NCBI RefSeq assembly: GCF_023167545.1
Contig: NZ_AP014647.1
Location: 1,240,001-1,304,000 of the forward strand
Direction of reading: 5' to 3'
Source: Streptococcus constellatus subsp. constellatus
Lineage (GTDB): Bacteria > Bacillota > Bacilli > Lactobacillales > Streptococcaceae
Length of the DNA stretch: 64,000 nucleotides
Of this stretch, positions 33,781 to 42,571 are shown one piece after another (the first letter of the stretch is position 1; the number at the start of each line of letters is the position of its first letter). The position numbers and the translations under genes were made by a program. The notes beneath the pieces are model-generated. The model was given only the letters and a program-made list of their open reading frames with translations. It was not told where the DNA came from and ran no database searches.

Positions 33781-33806
33781 AATGTAGCTCCTATATCACT
33801 TTTAAC

Positions 33807-34307
33807 TTACAGGCCCAATCGTTTATATACCGCATCTTTATAACAGTAAGAACTTATTTCTCCATTTTTAAGGTATTGCTCATGCGATTTTGGCCAATTC
33901 TCAAGAGCATATTGCATCATTTTGCTTCCAAAAGGAATGAATATTGCCAACTGTCCATTCAAACTTGACGGACACAATTCATCTTTCCTTTTGTTTTTAT
34001 TTAGATTAACACAGATAATTGGCAACCCTTTCTTAATAGCAAGTCCAATTTCCCATTTTACGAATTTTGTTAAGTATTTAGTATGTTCGCCAATTAATAA
34101 AACAAAGGCCTTACTGTTAGCCATTCTTTCACGAAGCTGTCTTTTAATTGACTCTTCCTGGCTTGTATCTCTAGCGCTGTTAATATCATGAGCATCATGA
34201 AAATTAAATAATGTGTTGTCATTTTGCTTCCATGCCTTCATTAACTGATAATAACGCATATCATTATCACCATCAAAAGCAACATAAGTTTTATTACGAT
34301 AGGCCAT
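33807..34307 (-). CDS. thsB: TIR-like protein, candidate Thoeris ThsB
   Basis: 166 residues with no signal or membrane segment. The N-terminus NKTYVAFDGDNDMRYYQLM and the central SKAFVLLIGEHTKYLTKFVK followed by WEIGLAIKKGLPIICVNL match the TIR-like fold of ThsB proteins (Pfam TIR-like/DUF1863 group); the Glu of KWEIGLA occupies the usual catalytic position. In Thoeris, ThsB senses phage and makes a nucleotide signal from NAD. The start overlaps the stop of the macro-domain gene by 1 base (TAATG), so the two proteins are tightly coupled. Family assignment is from memory of the fold and context. Confidence 0.8.
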   Translation of the reverse strand: MAYRNKTYVAFDGDNDMRYYQLMKAWKQNDNTLFNFHDAHDINSARDTSQEESIKRQLRERMANSKAFVLLIGEHTKYLTKFVKWEIGLAIKKGLPIICVNLNKNKRKDELCPSSLNGQLAIFIPFGSKMMQYALENWPKSHEQYLKNGEISSYCYKDAVYKRLGL

Positions 34308-35134
34308 TATTCATTCTCCCTTAATTCATATAAATTTACTTGGCTGAGTAAATCATTATGTATGATAATAGTTAATTTTGCAGGATATGCAAATTTAATT
34401 TTACTAATTTTAAAAGTCCAAATCATAATCCGTAACAATTCATTAATATCAATATCCTCAAAACCATTTTTAAACCTCGTTATTCCAGAACCAAATACTG
34501 GAACTATAACCGATCTTTGAGCATATAACCTATTAATTTCGTTCCAAAATGTTAAAAGAAAATTGACATATTCTTGAATAGTTAGTTCAGCTTGATTATT
34601 TTTATTAAATCGGCTAAAAGCAGTCAAAATATACTCATCGTCTATCAAAATTGAACTTCCAAGCCCATATTTTGTCGTTTTACCATGCTGCCGTCTTACT
34701 CCCTCTTCGACAATATTATTTTTTAAATCATCATCGTTTTTAATATCAGAGTTCAATTTCTCAACATCGTCAATATAGTTGATAATAAACTGGCCATTTA
34801 ATGATTGTCTGGCAATTACTTTATCATCGACCATTGTATCAAAATATTCATTGAAAGCCACCGCTTTAAGTCCTTCTTCATCAAAAATATCACCAGACTT
34901 TACAAGAACCGTCGTGAGACCTATTTTAATAACTATTTGTTTCATTCTATTTGCTCTTATCCATATAAAAATATAAATAGCTAAAAGCAATGAAATATAA
35001 GCAACGCCTGCATAAAGTCGACAGTTATCAGGAATATCAAGAAAAATTAGTGCTCCTGACAATATTGCAGTAAGCGTAGCACATACTTTAGAAAATTGTT
35101 TTAAAATATCCCTATTAAATATATTTACTTTCAA
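34307..35134 (-). CDS. thsA: Two-helix membrane protein with ThsA-type macro domain, candidate type II Thoeris effector
   Basis: About 275 residues. Two membrane helices lie near residues 14-32 (VCATLTAILSGALIFLDI) and 40-60 (LYAGVAYISLLLAIYIFIWI), followed by a soluble macro-like domain with SSILIDDEYILTAFSRF and PVFGSGITRFKNGF, the likely ADP-ribose-binding loop. This order is that of type II Thoeris ThsA, which binds a TIR-made ADP-ribose derivative and damages the membrane. Two in-frame TTG codons (35140, 35134) could start it; AGGAG has correct spacing only for 35134. Its start lies about 35 bases from an hsdS recombination site. Confidence 0.75.
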   Translation of the reverse strand: MKVNIFNRDILKQFSKVCATLTAILSGALIFLDIPDNCRLYAGVAYISLLLAIYIFIWIRANRMKQIVIKIGLTTVLVKSGDIFDEEGLKAVAFNEYFDTMVDDKVIARQSLNGQFIINYIDDVEKLNSDIKNDDDLKNNIVEEGVRRQHGKTTKYGLGSSILIDDEYILTAFSRFNKNNQAELTIQEYVNFLLTFWNEINRLYAQRSVIVPVFGSGITRFKNGFEDIDINELLRIMIWTFKISKIKFAYPAKLTIIIHNDLLSQVNLYELRENE

Positions 35135-35171
35135 TTTCAATACTCCTAAAATATATTATTCATCTGACTAC

Positions 35172-35193
35172 TAAATCATCATTTAGAGGAGAT
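35172..35193 (+). repeat. hsdS inversion site A
   Basis: 22 bases identical to site D (37910-37931) in inverted orientation. The core is TAAATCATCATTTAG, a near-dyad with TAAAT and ATTTA arms; it encodes the INHHL/NHHLEE junction between HsdS halves. It borders the silent C-terminal cassette on the thsA side. Confidence 0.85.
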
Positions 35194-35767
35194 GGCAACT
35201 TCAATATTTGAAAATATGTTTCCTAATGTTTCTTCAGGAAAATCTACGATTGGTAACTATATTATTCCCAAACGTGGTAAAAATTTGCTATCAAAAGATG
35301 CGATAGTTGGAAAAGTTCCTGTTGTCGCTGGTGGACTACAACCTTCAACTTTTCATAATATTGCTAATACCAAATCACCAGTTCTTACAATTTCAGCATC
35401 TGGCCCTAATGCAGGGTATGTTAATTTATGGCATATACCAGTTTGGTCCTCCGACTCTTCATATATTGATACCAGTATAACTGATAATGTTTACTTTTGG
35501 TATGTTATGCTAAAAAAACGTCAGCAAGAGATATATGATTCTCAAACAGGATCGGCACAACCTCATATTTATCCGAAACATATTGAAATTATGCCAACTA
35601 TTGATTTATCGGAAGATAAAGTAAGTCGTTTCACAAAACAAGTAACCCCCTTATTTGAAAGCATTGGAAATAATATAAAAGAAATCGGTGAACTTCAAAC
35701 TCTTCGCGATACTTTACTTCCCAAACTCTTATCAGGCGAAATTCCCGTTAATCAAGCCACTAAATGA
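35192..35767 (+). CDS. hsdS: Silent HsdS C-terminal half (second target-recognition domain), inverted
   Basis: 191 codons on the strand opposite to hsdM. It encodes a type I S-subunit second recognition domain followed by the conserved end LRDTLLPKLLSGEIPVNQAT, almost the same as the end of the active HsdS. It has no N-terminal half or promoter of its own; the ATG is simply the codon after the NHHLEE junction. It is a storage cassette flanked by sites A and B; inversion between A and B would join it to the N-half at 35752-36300, and inversion between A and D would join it to the active N-half. Confidence 0.85.
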   Translation: MATSIFENMFPNVSSGKSTIGNYIIPKRGKNLLSKDAIVGKVPVVAGGLQPSTFHNIANTKSPVLTISASGPNAGYVNLWHIPVWSSDSSYIDTSITDNVYFWYVMLKKRQQEIYDSQTGSAQPHIYPKHIEIMPTIDLSEDKVSRFTKQVTPLFESIGNNIKEIGELQTLRDTLLPKLLSGEIPVNQATK

Positions 35768-35779
35768 TGATTTATCTTT
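35750..35779 (-). repeat. hsdS inversion site B
   Basis: 30 bases identical to site C (37345-37374) in inverted orientation. It spans the last codons of the silent C-half (NQATK stop) and the core TAAATGATGATTTA, which read on the minus strand is the end (INHHL) of the second N-half. Confidence 0.85.
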
Positions 35780-36300
35780 CTATTGTTTTCTATTTTATCA
35801 TCTAGTACACGTAAAACTGACACAATTTCTCTTTGTTCATTTAAAGAGGGAAGAAAAAGTTCTAAATTTTCTATATCAGTTGGTTTTATAGATGGATATG
35901 CTGAAGTACTTTGTTCTCCAATAGCCTGTAAATGTTCAATAACTTCTCTTTGCGTCAAACAATAGTATATAAAATCACTATCTGCAAGCTCTTGATTTAC
36001 CGATATAACTGTAAATCCAGTTGAAACTAACATATTTGGTACTACTTCTTTTACAATACCGTAGTGTTCTTGATTGGGTCTTACAGTTGAATACAAAATA
36101 TCATTGACTGATATTTTTCGCCTTGCTCGACTTGGTAATTTGTCATTCTGCAAATCAATCTCCTGATACTCACTTACAACATTTTTTGTTAAACTTCCTG
36201 TATCTAGATAATTTACAAAATCCCATTTTTCAGAAAGAGAATAAGTTTCTAAGTTAGTTTGACATATATCGCCAAGCTTTACCTTTTTCCATTCATCCAA
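35752..36300 (-). CDS. hsdS: HsdS N-terminal half (alternative first target-recognition domain)
   Basis: 182 codons: MDEWKKVKLGDICQ start, one recognition domain, then the conserved central coiled coil DDKIENNRKINHHL, after which the frame runs through site B and stops at once (VA, TGA/TAG). The start is the TTG at 36300, 8 bases after GGAG and 12 bases after the recombinase stop. As it stands it is a half-subunit; after A-B inversion it would become a complete HsdS. It could also be translated as a half-protein, since some half-S subunits dimerise. Confidence 0.85.
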   Translation of the reverse strand: MDEWKKVKLGDICQTNLETYSLSEKWDFVNYLDTGSLTKNVVSEYQEIDLQNDKLPSRARRKISVNDILYSTVRPNQEHYGIVKEVVPNMLVSTGFTVISVNQELADSDFIYYCLTQREVIEHLQAIGEQSTSAYPSIKPTDIENLELFLPSLNEQREIVSVLRVLDDKIENNRKINHHLVA

Positions 36301-36312
36301 ATCATTTTCTCC

Positions 36313-37299
36313 TCAACCTATATATTTCCTATGCGAATTTTTGACATTCGCTTGGTTGACCATAGCATAGTGCATGGTTGTGTCTATTTTGACATGACCG
36401 AGCAAGTGCTGAACTTGTTCGATGGGCATGCCCTTATCTATGGCGCGTGTCGCCAATGTCCGTCTGAATTTATGCGGATGGACTTTATTTAAGTCCGCTT
36501 TTTCGCCAAGCTGTCTTAATCTTGTTTCTACCCCTCCGATTAATAATCTATCATGTGGAGATGACAAGGAAACGAACAAGGCTGGATTATCATCCTGACG
36601 ACTGTCCAAGTAGTTTATCAAGTGAATCTTCGTTCTAGCATCGAAGTAGACGATTCGCTCACTGTTCCCTTTACCAAAGACCACACATTCTCTTTCATAA
36701 AAATTAATATCTTCTCTATTTAATCCTACTAATTCACCAACACGCATGCCTGTTGAAGCTAATAAATCAATCATAGCCAAATCACGGATTTCATCACAGG
36801 CATCTCTTAAAAGTTCAAGACCTTCATCAGAAAAAGTTTCTTTGATGGTCTTATCTGTCTTTATCTTATGAATCCGACGAACAGGACTTTTGAGGATATA
36901 ATCCTCATCTTCCAACCAACTGAAAAAACTGCTAAAAATCCGACGCATGTTGTCAATCGTCACCTTACTAGAATTTCGCTCTTGCTGGTAACGCGCTAGA
37001 TAAGTTCGTAAATCACTAGTAGTCAAATTTCTTATGGCTGTTTTAAGACTGGTAAACATATTCTCAATAACCATTTTGTAATATTTCAAAGATTTCTCAC
37101 TACAACCTTCAATCCTCTTGGCTGATATAAATAGTTCAAGTAATTTACTGTTGCTCTCTTGCTCATTTACTGTTTTTATCTCTGCAATTTCTACATTGAT
37201 AAAAGTCGCCATTAGTACCTTTTGCAGATTTTCTAACTGTTTAAGACTTAAATGCTTGGCCATATCTGTTGTAATTTGCGTGATTAATTTATCTTTCAT
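36313..37299 (-). CDS. Tyrosine recombinase of the hsdS invertible locus
   Basis: 328-residue phage-integrase-type recombinase: N-terminal SAM-like core-binding domain (ISAKRIEGCSEKSLKYYKM) and catalytic domain with TGMRVGEL (Arg), HPHKFRRT (His, Arg), LLGHVKIDTTMHY (His, nucleophile Tyr). AAAGGTAGG precedes the ATG. It is enclosed by sites B and C, between two hsdS pieces, as is CreX/PsrA in the pneumococcal SpnIII locus. It is therefore the likely shuffling enzyme, and it can itself be inverted with the segment. Confidence 0.92.
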   Translation of the reverse strand: MKDKLITQITTDMAKHLSLKQLENLQKVLMATFINVEIAEIKTVNEQESNSKLLELFISAKRIEGCSEKSLKYYKMVIENMFTSLKTAIRNLTTSDLRTYLARYQQERNSSKVTIDNMRRIFSSFFSWLEDEDYILKSPVRRIHKIKTDKTIKETFSDEGLELLRDACDEIRDLAMIDLLASTGMRVGELVGLNREDINFYERECVVFGKGNSERIVYFDARTKIHLINYLDSRQDDNPALFVSLSSPHDRLLIGGVETRLRQLGEKADLNKVHPHKFRRTLATRAIDKGMPIEQVQHLLGHVKIDTTMHYAMVNQANVKNSHRKYIG

Positions 37300-37344
37300 A
37301 AGCTACCTACCTTTCGTTTTTATTATACTCCATGGGTAGCTTAA

Positions 37345-37374
37345 AAAGATAAATCATCATTTAGTGGCTTGATT
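37345..37374 (+). repeat. hsdS inversion site C
   Basis: 30-base inverted copy of site B. It covers the final codons and stop of the active hsdS and the core TAAATCATCATTTA just after it. Confidence 0.85.
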
Positions 37375-38466
37375 TACTGAAATTTCACCTGATAAGAGTT
37401 TGGGTAGGAGAGTATCTCGAAGGTTGGCTAATTCTTGAGTTTCTTTATTGTTATTGGCTATCTTCTCAACAAAGATATTGAATAAAGATAACACTTTTTT
37501 ATCATCTGTCATAAAAATATTAAAGTTTTCTATACTTCCTTTAGTGATAAATTTTATAACAGAACCCCTGTACCCAGAGGTAATATCATTTAAAAAATAT
37601 TTAATGGCATAGTACAGATAACCAAATTGTTCATCGTTGTTAGGGATTAAAACGTAAGTCCTTTGATACGCTTCAAATTTTCCATCGTATATTTTAACAT
37701 TAAAATCCCCATTCCCTGCCAATAAAATTGCTTTGTTATCAAATGAATAATTGTCTGTGTATGAAATGTTTTGAGAACAACTGAAAAATGGATATTTCCC
37801 TCCTTTTGCAACATTAGCATCTTTTTTACCAGTAATAACTGGAAAGAAATCTCCTAATTTATTAGTTGTTTCTGCTTTGCCAAAATGTTTATTAAAAATA
37901 GACAGCGCTATCTCCTCTAAATGATGATTTATCTTTTTATTATTCTCAATCTTTTCATCAAGTGAAAAAAATAGTCTGGAAATATCTTGTTGTAATTTTC
38001 TTGATTCAGGAAATTGTATAATAATATCATTCAATAATCGTTGTCGATTTAACTCAGTCTGCCCAGTTGATCCTTCTTGTAATCCTTCAATTTTTACTTG
38101 TTGTGCTTTAAGAGCATAACCTAAGTACAAAGGATCTATTTTCTCTTCATCTGGTCTAACAATTATCATATGTCCATCTACAGTAGTCAATTCAGGTACT
38201 TTTACTAATTGAGCAACTCGGCCAGCTGTTCCAACGCCTGTAGAATTTATTAAAACATCATAATCTATTAGTATCTTATTTGTAGGTACTTTTTTCTTCG
38301 ATAAATCATTTAACCGTGACAAAGAGTAGTCAATTTGAAAATTTCTATTCGTCCTTTGATTAAGTACAACGATAGTATTATCGGATTTAGTCTCAATATA
38401 TTTTGGTGGAATACCTTTTGAAACAAAGCTAATAAGTTCACCTAAATTTACCTCCTTATATTTCAA
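37357..38466 (-). CDS. hsdS: Type I restriction-modification specificity subunit (currently expressed)
   Basis: About 369 residues with two target-recognition domains and two conserved regions: central LDEKIENNKKINHHLEE and C-terminal NLRDTLLPKLLSGEISVNQAT. It sets the DNA sequence recognised by HsdM and HsdR. I prefer the TTG at 38466 (LKYKEVNLGEL) as start since GGGGGAG lies 7 bases upstream inside hsdM; an ATG at 38499 is in frame but has no such site. Site D cuts the gene between the halves and site C at its end, so its C-half can be exchanged. Confidence 0.92.
   Translation of the reverse strand: MKYKEVNLGELISFVSKGIPPKYIETKSDNTIVVLNQRTNRNFQIDYSLSRLNDLSKKKVPTNKILIDYDVLINSTGVGTAGRVAQLVKVPELTTVDGHMIIVRPDEEKIDPLYLGYALKAQQVKIEGLQEGSTGQTELNRQRLLNDIIIQFPESRKLQQDISRLFFSLDEKIENNKKINHHLEEIALSIFNKHFGKAETTNKLGDFFPVITGKKDANVAKGGKYPFFSCSQNISYTDNYSFDNKAILLAGNGDFNVKIYDGKFEAYQRTYVLIPNNDEQFGYLYYAIKYFLNDITSGYRGSVIKFITKGSIENFNIFMTDDKKVLSLFNIFVEKIANNNKETQELANLRDTLLPKLLSGEISVNQATK
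37910..37931 (-). repeat. hsdS inversion site D
   Basis: 22-base inverted copy of site A, lying inside the active hsdS at the NHHLEE junction between its two halves. Confidence 0.85.
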
Positions 38467-39961
38467 ACCCAATCTCCCCCAATCTTTCTCGAATCTCATC
38501 TTCTAATTTATGGGATTTAGTAAAGAGTTCTGATAGTTCTGTCGTCAGGCGATCCATTTTCTCTTCAAATGGTTCTCCGTCATCTTCTTTCTCCTCAATA
38601 CCAACATAACGCCCTGGCGTAAGAATGAAATCTTGCTTTGCAATTTCTGCTGTTTCAACAACTGCGCAAAAACCTTTGACATCCTCAAGCTCTCCCTTTT
38701 GAAAGGCTTCAAAGGTATCAGCCAACTTTTTAATATCTTCATCACTAAAATCACGATGTTTACGGTCAACCATTTCACCCATATTACGGGCATCAATAAA
38801 TACTGTCTTTCCCTTTTGCTTTTTGTTTCTACTGATAAACCAGAGACAAGCTGGAATGGTCACGCTGTAAAAAAGATTAGATGGTAAGGCAATAATTCCT
38901 TCAATTAAATCATCTTCAATAATCTTTTGGCGAATATCACCTTCACCCTTCTGAGTTGAGGAAAGAGAACCATTAGCCAAAACTAAACCAATCTTCCCAT
39001 TACTTGGATCCATATGATGAATCATGTGCTGAATCCAAGCATAGTTGGCATTGCCATCTGGGGGAGTTCCATATTTCCAGCGAATATCATCTTGCAGTTT
39101 ATCTGCTCCCCAGTTGGAAATATTAAAGGGTGGATTAGCCATGATATAGTTAGCTTTTAGTGTTGGATGTAAATCATTGAAAAAGCTGTTCGCTTGGTGC
39201 TCACCAAAATCCGCATCAATACCTCGGATAACCATGTTCATCTTGGCCATCTTCCAAGTATCAGCGTTGGATTCTTGACCAAAAACAGATAGATTATTTA
39301 TATTTCCACTATGATTCTCTATAAACTTAGCTGATTGAACGAACATACCACCTGAACCACAAGCAGGATCATAAACGCGACCTCGATAAGGCTTTAATAT
39401 TTCTACAATCGTTTTAACGATACTAGTCGGAGTATAGAATTCACCACCCCGTTTTCCTTCATAAGCTGCAAACTGTTCAATACAATATTCATAAGCACGT
39501 CCAAGTAAATCTTTTTCATTCTCACCTTCATACATTTGAATATTAGTAAAAATGTCTACAACTTCCCCTAAAACTCTCTTATCTAAGTCCGGACTGGCAT
39601 AAATCTGAGGAAGGACATTCTCTAGACTAGGATTATCCTCTTCAATTTCACGCATGGCCTCATCCAAGACTGTGCCAATTTCCGAAGAATGGGCATGACT
39701 CGCAATGAATTGCCATCTAGCTATTTCAGGGACGAAGAAAATATTCTCCTCTGAATATGCATCAGGATCATTCTCAAATCCGTCACCCTCTGCAAGTAAT
39801 TGTTGGTATTTTTCTTCAAAAGCATCTGATACATATTTTAAAAAGATTAGACCAACAATAACTTTTCTGTACTCTGACGCTGAAATGTGCCCCCGAAGTG
39901 AATCTGCAGCATCCCATAATTCCTTTTCAAATCCAATATTTGCGTTTGATTTTTTCGCCAT
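38456..39961 (-). CDS. hsdM: Type I restriction-modification methyltransferase subunit
   Basis: 501-residue adenine-N6 methyltransferase. N-terminal HsdM_N domain (LWDAADSLRGHISASEYRKV), GGEFYTPTSIVK, SAM motif DPACGSGGMF and catalytic NPPFN are intact. It is the first gene of the hsd block, with an extended -10 element (TGGTAAAAT) about 40 bases upstream. Its 3' end overlaps the start of hsdS. Confidence 0.96.
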   Translation of the reverse strand: MAKKSNANIGFEKELWDAADSLRGHISASEYRKVIVGLIFLKYVSDAFEEKYQQLLAEGDGFENDPDAYSEENIFFVPEIARWQFIASHAHSSEIGTVLDEAMREIEEDNPSLENVLPQIYASPDLDKRVLGEVVDIFTNIQMYEGENEKDLLGRAYEYCIEQFAAYEGKRGGEFYTPTSIVKTIVEILKPYRGRVYDPACGSGGMFVQSAKFIENHSGNINNLSVFGQESNADTWKMAKMNMVIRGIDADFGEHQANSFFNDLHPTLKANYIMANPPFNISNWGADKLQDDIRWKYGTPPDGNANYAWIQHMIHHMDPSNGKIGLVLANGSLSSTQKGEGDIRQKIIEDDLIEGIIALPSNLFYSVTIPACLWFISRNKKQKGKTVFIDARNMGEMVDRKHRDFSDEDIKKLADTFEAFQKGELEDVKGFCAVVETAEIAKQDFILTPGRYVGIEEKEDDGEPFEEKMDRLTTELSELFTKSHKLEDEIRERLGEIGFEI

Positions 39962-40014
39962 TTTATACTCGTTTCATATTTTAGTTACATCCATTTTACC
40001 ACATTTCAAGCAAG

Positions 40015-40036
40015 TAAAAAAGCACCGTTCCGGCGC
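40015..40036 (-). terminator. Terminator of the GrpB-family gene
   Basis: Minus strand GCGCCG, loop GAA, CGGTGC, then TTTTTT. Short stem with one G-U pair. Confidence 0.75.
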
Positions 40037-40047
40037 TCGTATCTATT

Positions 40048-40614
40048 TTAATATCTTCCTATAAATTTTTCTTTTGCAATTTTAGTATATCGTTTAATAA
40101 ACTTACACTTTGCATCAGTGTAGCCGTCTCTATCATGTTCAAATTTCTTCCATAAGTTCAGCTTTAAATGTTCATATTCTTTCGCTACATTATGATTCTC
40201 ACGTAAGTAATCTCTGAAATATAGTTCATCATTATCTCCGACAACTCTAATGTGAAGATGAAAGACTTTTTCTGCAAAACCTTGCTCTGTGTATCCTTTA
40301 TTTAATAAGATTCGCTGTGTACTTTGACTCATGCATAACCACTTATTTTCAACAAGAATATTTTTCACTATTTCTAGTTCTTCTGCTAATCGAACCTCAA
40401 GTAATATATCTACTATATTCTTTGCCCATATATTTTGAACCGCAGTACTACCAATATGAGATATTCTTACTATATATTTAGCTGGTATCAGGGACAAAAT
40501 AGCAGTTGCTTCCTCATCATACCAATCCGCCCATTCTTTATTATGTTTTACAAGAAATATGGGAAACAACTGCCATAATTCTTCTAAACTCATATCTTCT
40601 AATTTTTTACTCAA
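40048..40614 (-). CDS. GrpB family protein
   Basis: About 188 residues of the GrpB (UPF0157) nucleotidyltransferase-like family: RISHIGSTAV and NIVDILLEV are the conserved strand and Asp-containing segments (the family usually has GSTAVPG-K-IIDI; here GSTAVQNIWAKNIVDI). The C-terminus holds YRDYLRENHNVAKEYEHLK-type sequence. I choose the TTG at 40614 after GGAG; ATGs further up (40659, 40680) lack a site. Function in the cell is unknown; it may be an accessory gene next to the hsd block. Confidence 0.8.
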   Translation of the reverse strand: MSKKLEDMSLEELWQLFPIFLVKHNKEWADWYDEEATAILSLIPAKYIVRISHIGSTAVQNIWAKNIVDILLEVRLAEELEIVKNILVENKWLCMSQSTQRILLNKGYTEQGFAEKVFHLHIRVVGDNDELYFRDYLRENHNVAKEYEHLKLNLWKKFEHDRDGYTDAKCKFIKRYTKIAKEKFIGRY

Positions 40615-40724
40615 TCTGTTCTCCACTAGTTTGCATTTATTTCTCACATTTATTATCATTATAACATTTTCAATGTGCATCAGGCGTTTATTATTTCTGA
40701 TTAAAACTTTTAGCTATCACTACA

Positions 40725-40757
40725 CGAAAAAACAAGTCCAATCTAATCAGACTTGTT
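40725..40757 (-). terminator. Terminator of the sugar operon after gldA
   Basis: Minus strand AACAAGTC (40750-40757) pairs with GACTTGTT (40731-40738) followed by TTTTCG. Confidence 0.75.
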
Positions 40758-40769
40758 TCCTTTTTATTT

Positions 40770-41858
40770 TTATAAGGAGTTTACATAACGATCGACTGCT
40801 AGGATAGCACCTGCAATATCAGATGCTGAAATCTTAAACGGCATCTGATGAATGGTTTCACCTTCAATAGTAGCTTGCTTACCAACCTTGAGCAAATCAT
40901 CATAGCTGGCATTTTCTAAATACATTTCTGCCAAGGTCGTGGGCATACCAATTTTCTGATAGAAACGAATATATTTTTCCAACTCCTCTTTTGGACGGTT
41001 TTCAAGAAAGAGCTGTGTTAGCGTTCCATAAGCTACTTTTTCTCCATGAGTCAGATGATGAATATCACCAGTCAGAGCTGTAAATCCATTGTGAATGGCA
41101 TGAGCAGCAGCCAATCCACCACTTTCAAAACCAACACCGCTGAGAAGCGTATTAGCCTCAATGATATGCTCAAGAGCTGGTGTTACCACCTGCGCCTCAC
41201 AAGCAGCCAGTGCTTGTAAACCATCTGCAAAAAGAGTTTCTTCACATTTTTGAGCAATAGCTGCGCCTGCTAAAGTCTGTCTTTGTCCCAGCATGGTCTC
41301 TCCATTTGCCTGCATAACCGCACGCGCTTCAACCCAAGTCGCTAAACCATCTGCAATTCCAGAAGCCAACAAGCGCTTTGGAGCTTGAGCAATGACCTTT
41401 GAATCTACTAGAACAAGATCTGGGTTCTTGGTGTAAAAAATATATTTTTCAAATGCTCCTTCCTCAGTATAAATTACTGAAAGAGCTGATGTTGGTGCAT
41501 CTGTCGAAGCAATAGTCGGTGCAATCACGACGGGATTTCCCAATAAATCTGCAATTGCCTTAGCACTGTCAATTGTTTTTCCACCACCAAGACCAATCAC
41601 TAGATCTGCTCCATCTTTTTCAGCTAAAGCAGCTACCCGATTGATTTCATTATCCGAAGCTTCACCATTAAAACTGACATGCAATATATGAAGTCCATAG
41701 CGAGTAAGACAGGATTGGAACTTCTTTCCTACAATTTGATAAACAGTGTTGTCACAAAGCAAAACTGGATGGTTTCCTAAGTTCAAAATCTGTTTTGCAT
41801 TTTCAAATAAGGCATCTTCACCTTGAATATAGCGAGAAGGGCTTGCAAAAGTTCTCAT
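40770..41858 (-). CDS. gldA: Glycerol dehydrogenase family (NAD-dependent)
   Basis: 362-residue iron/zinc-dependent alcohol dehydrogenase of the GldA type. GLGGGKTIDSAKA binds NAD; the metal ligands come from GIADGLATWVEA (Asp), AAHAIHNG (His) and THGEKVAYG (His). Besides glycerol oxidation, GldA reduces hydroxyacetone to 1,2-propanediol, which fits the neighbours. I start at 41858 (MRTFASPSRY) after AGAGG; 30 bases separate it from the aldolase gene. Confidence 0.93.
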   Translation of the reverse strand: MRTFASPSRYIQGEDALFENAKQILNLGNHPVLLCDNTVYQIVGKKFQSCLTRYGLHILHVSFNGEASDNEINRVAALAEKDGADLVIGLGGGKTIDSAKAIADLLGNPVVIAPTIASTDAPTSALSVIYTEEGAFEKYIFYTKNPDLVLVDSKVIAQAPKRLLASGIADGLATWVEARAVMQANGETMLGQRQTLAGAAIAQKCEETLFADGLQALAACEAQVVTPALEHIIEANTLLSGVGFESGGLAAAHAIHNGFTALTGDIHHLTHGEKVAYGTLTQLFLENRPKEELEKYIRFYQKIGMPTTLAEMYLENASYDDLLKVGKQATIEGETIHQMPFKISASDIAGAILAVDRYVNSL

Positions 41859-41888
41859 AAAATACCTCTTCCTACGCAAAAATGGAGA

Positions 41889-42557
41889 TTAGATGTACTT
41901 TTGACCATGAATGAATGACCAATCTGCTGCAAAATCATTTACTGCCTTTGAAATAGACGGCATAGCAAAAGCTGATTCAAAGACATCTGCACCTGCTGTA
42001 ATAGCATGGGTACCATCAGCAAAAGCCTTGTTGACTTGTCCTACATTTTTAAAGGAAGCTGCTAAAATTTTGCTAGATGAACCTTCTACTGCAATCGCAT
42101 CTGCCAATTGACCAATAACTACATCTGAATCAATGTTCAAATTTTCCATACGGTTATAATAAGGAGCTAAATAATCTGCGCCTGCTTGAATGGCTAATAA
42201 ACCTTGGAAAATGGTATAAATAGCAGTTGCCGTAATCTTGTAACCTTCTGCTTTTAAAACCTTTATAGCGGCTAAACCTTCAGGGGTTACAGGTACTTTG
42301 ACAAACACATTTCCACTACAATGCTTGCGAATTTCAGCGGCATCTTTTAAAATTCCCTGATAATCTTTGGCAACAACCTGAATATGAATGGAAGGAGCTT
42401 CCCCAATAATTTCTCTAACTTCTTGGATGCGTTTAAAGAAATCAATCTTCCCCTCTTTTTTAGCGATGGTCGGGTTAGAAGTCACTCCTGCCAAGGGGAG
42501 AACTTGCGACCATTTTTTTATTTCTTCTACATTTAATGTATCAAGCATGAATTCCAT
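41889..42557 (-). CDS. fsa: Fructose-6-phosphate aldolase (transaldolase-like)
   Basis: 222-residue small transaldolase family protein: [29 protein letters not shown] and [12 protein letters not shown] with the Schiff-base Lys. Such enzymes split fructose-6-phosphate or its 1-deoxy analogue into glyceraldehyde-3-phosphate and a dihydroxyacetone-type ketone. Lies 14 bases after the glycyl radical enzyme gene and before gldA, matching the E. coli fsa/gldA association. Confidence 0.92.
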   Translation of the reverse strand: MEFMLDTLNVEEIKKWSQVLPLAGVTSNPTIAKKEGKIDFFKRIQEVREIIGEAPSIHIQVVAKDYQGILKDAAEIRKHCSGNVFVKVPVTPEGLAAIKVLKAEGYKITATAIYTIFQGLLAIQAGADYLAPYYNRMENLNIDSDVVIGQLADAIAVEGSSSKILAASFKNVGQVNKAFADGTHAITAGADVFESAFAMPSISKAVNDFAADWSFIHGQKYI

Positions 42558-42571
42558 AAACTGGACCTCTT

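Noticed and set aside
35192..36300. Two broken hsdS pseudogenes caused by random decay
   Set aside because: Both pieces are intact up to shared inverted sites beside a recombinase, which fits programmed inversion rather than decay.
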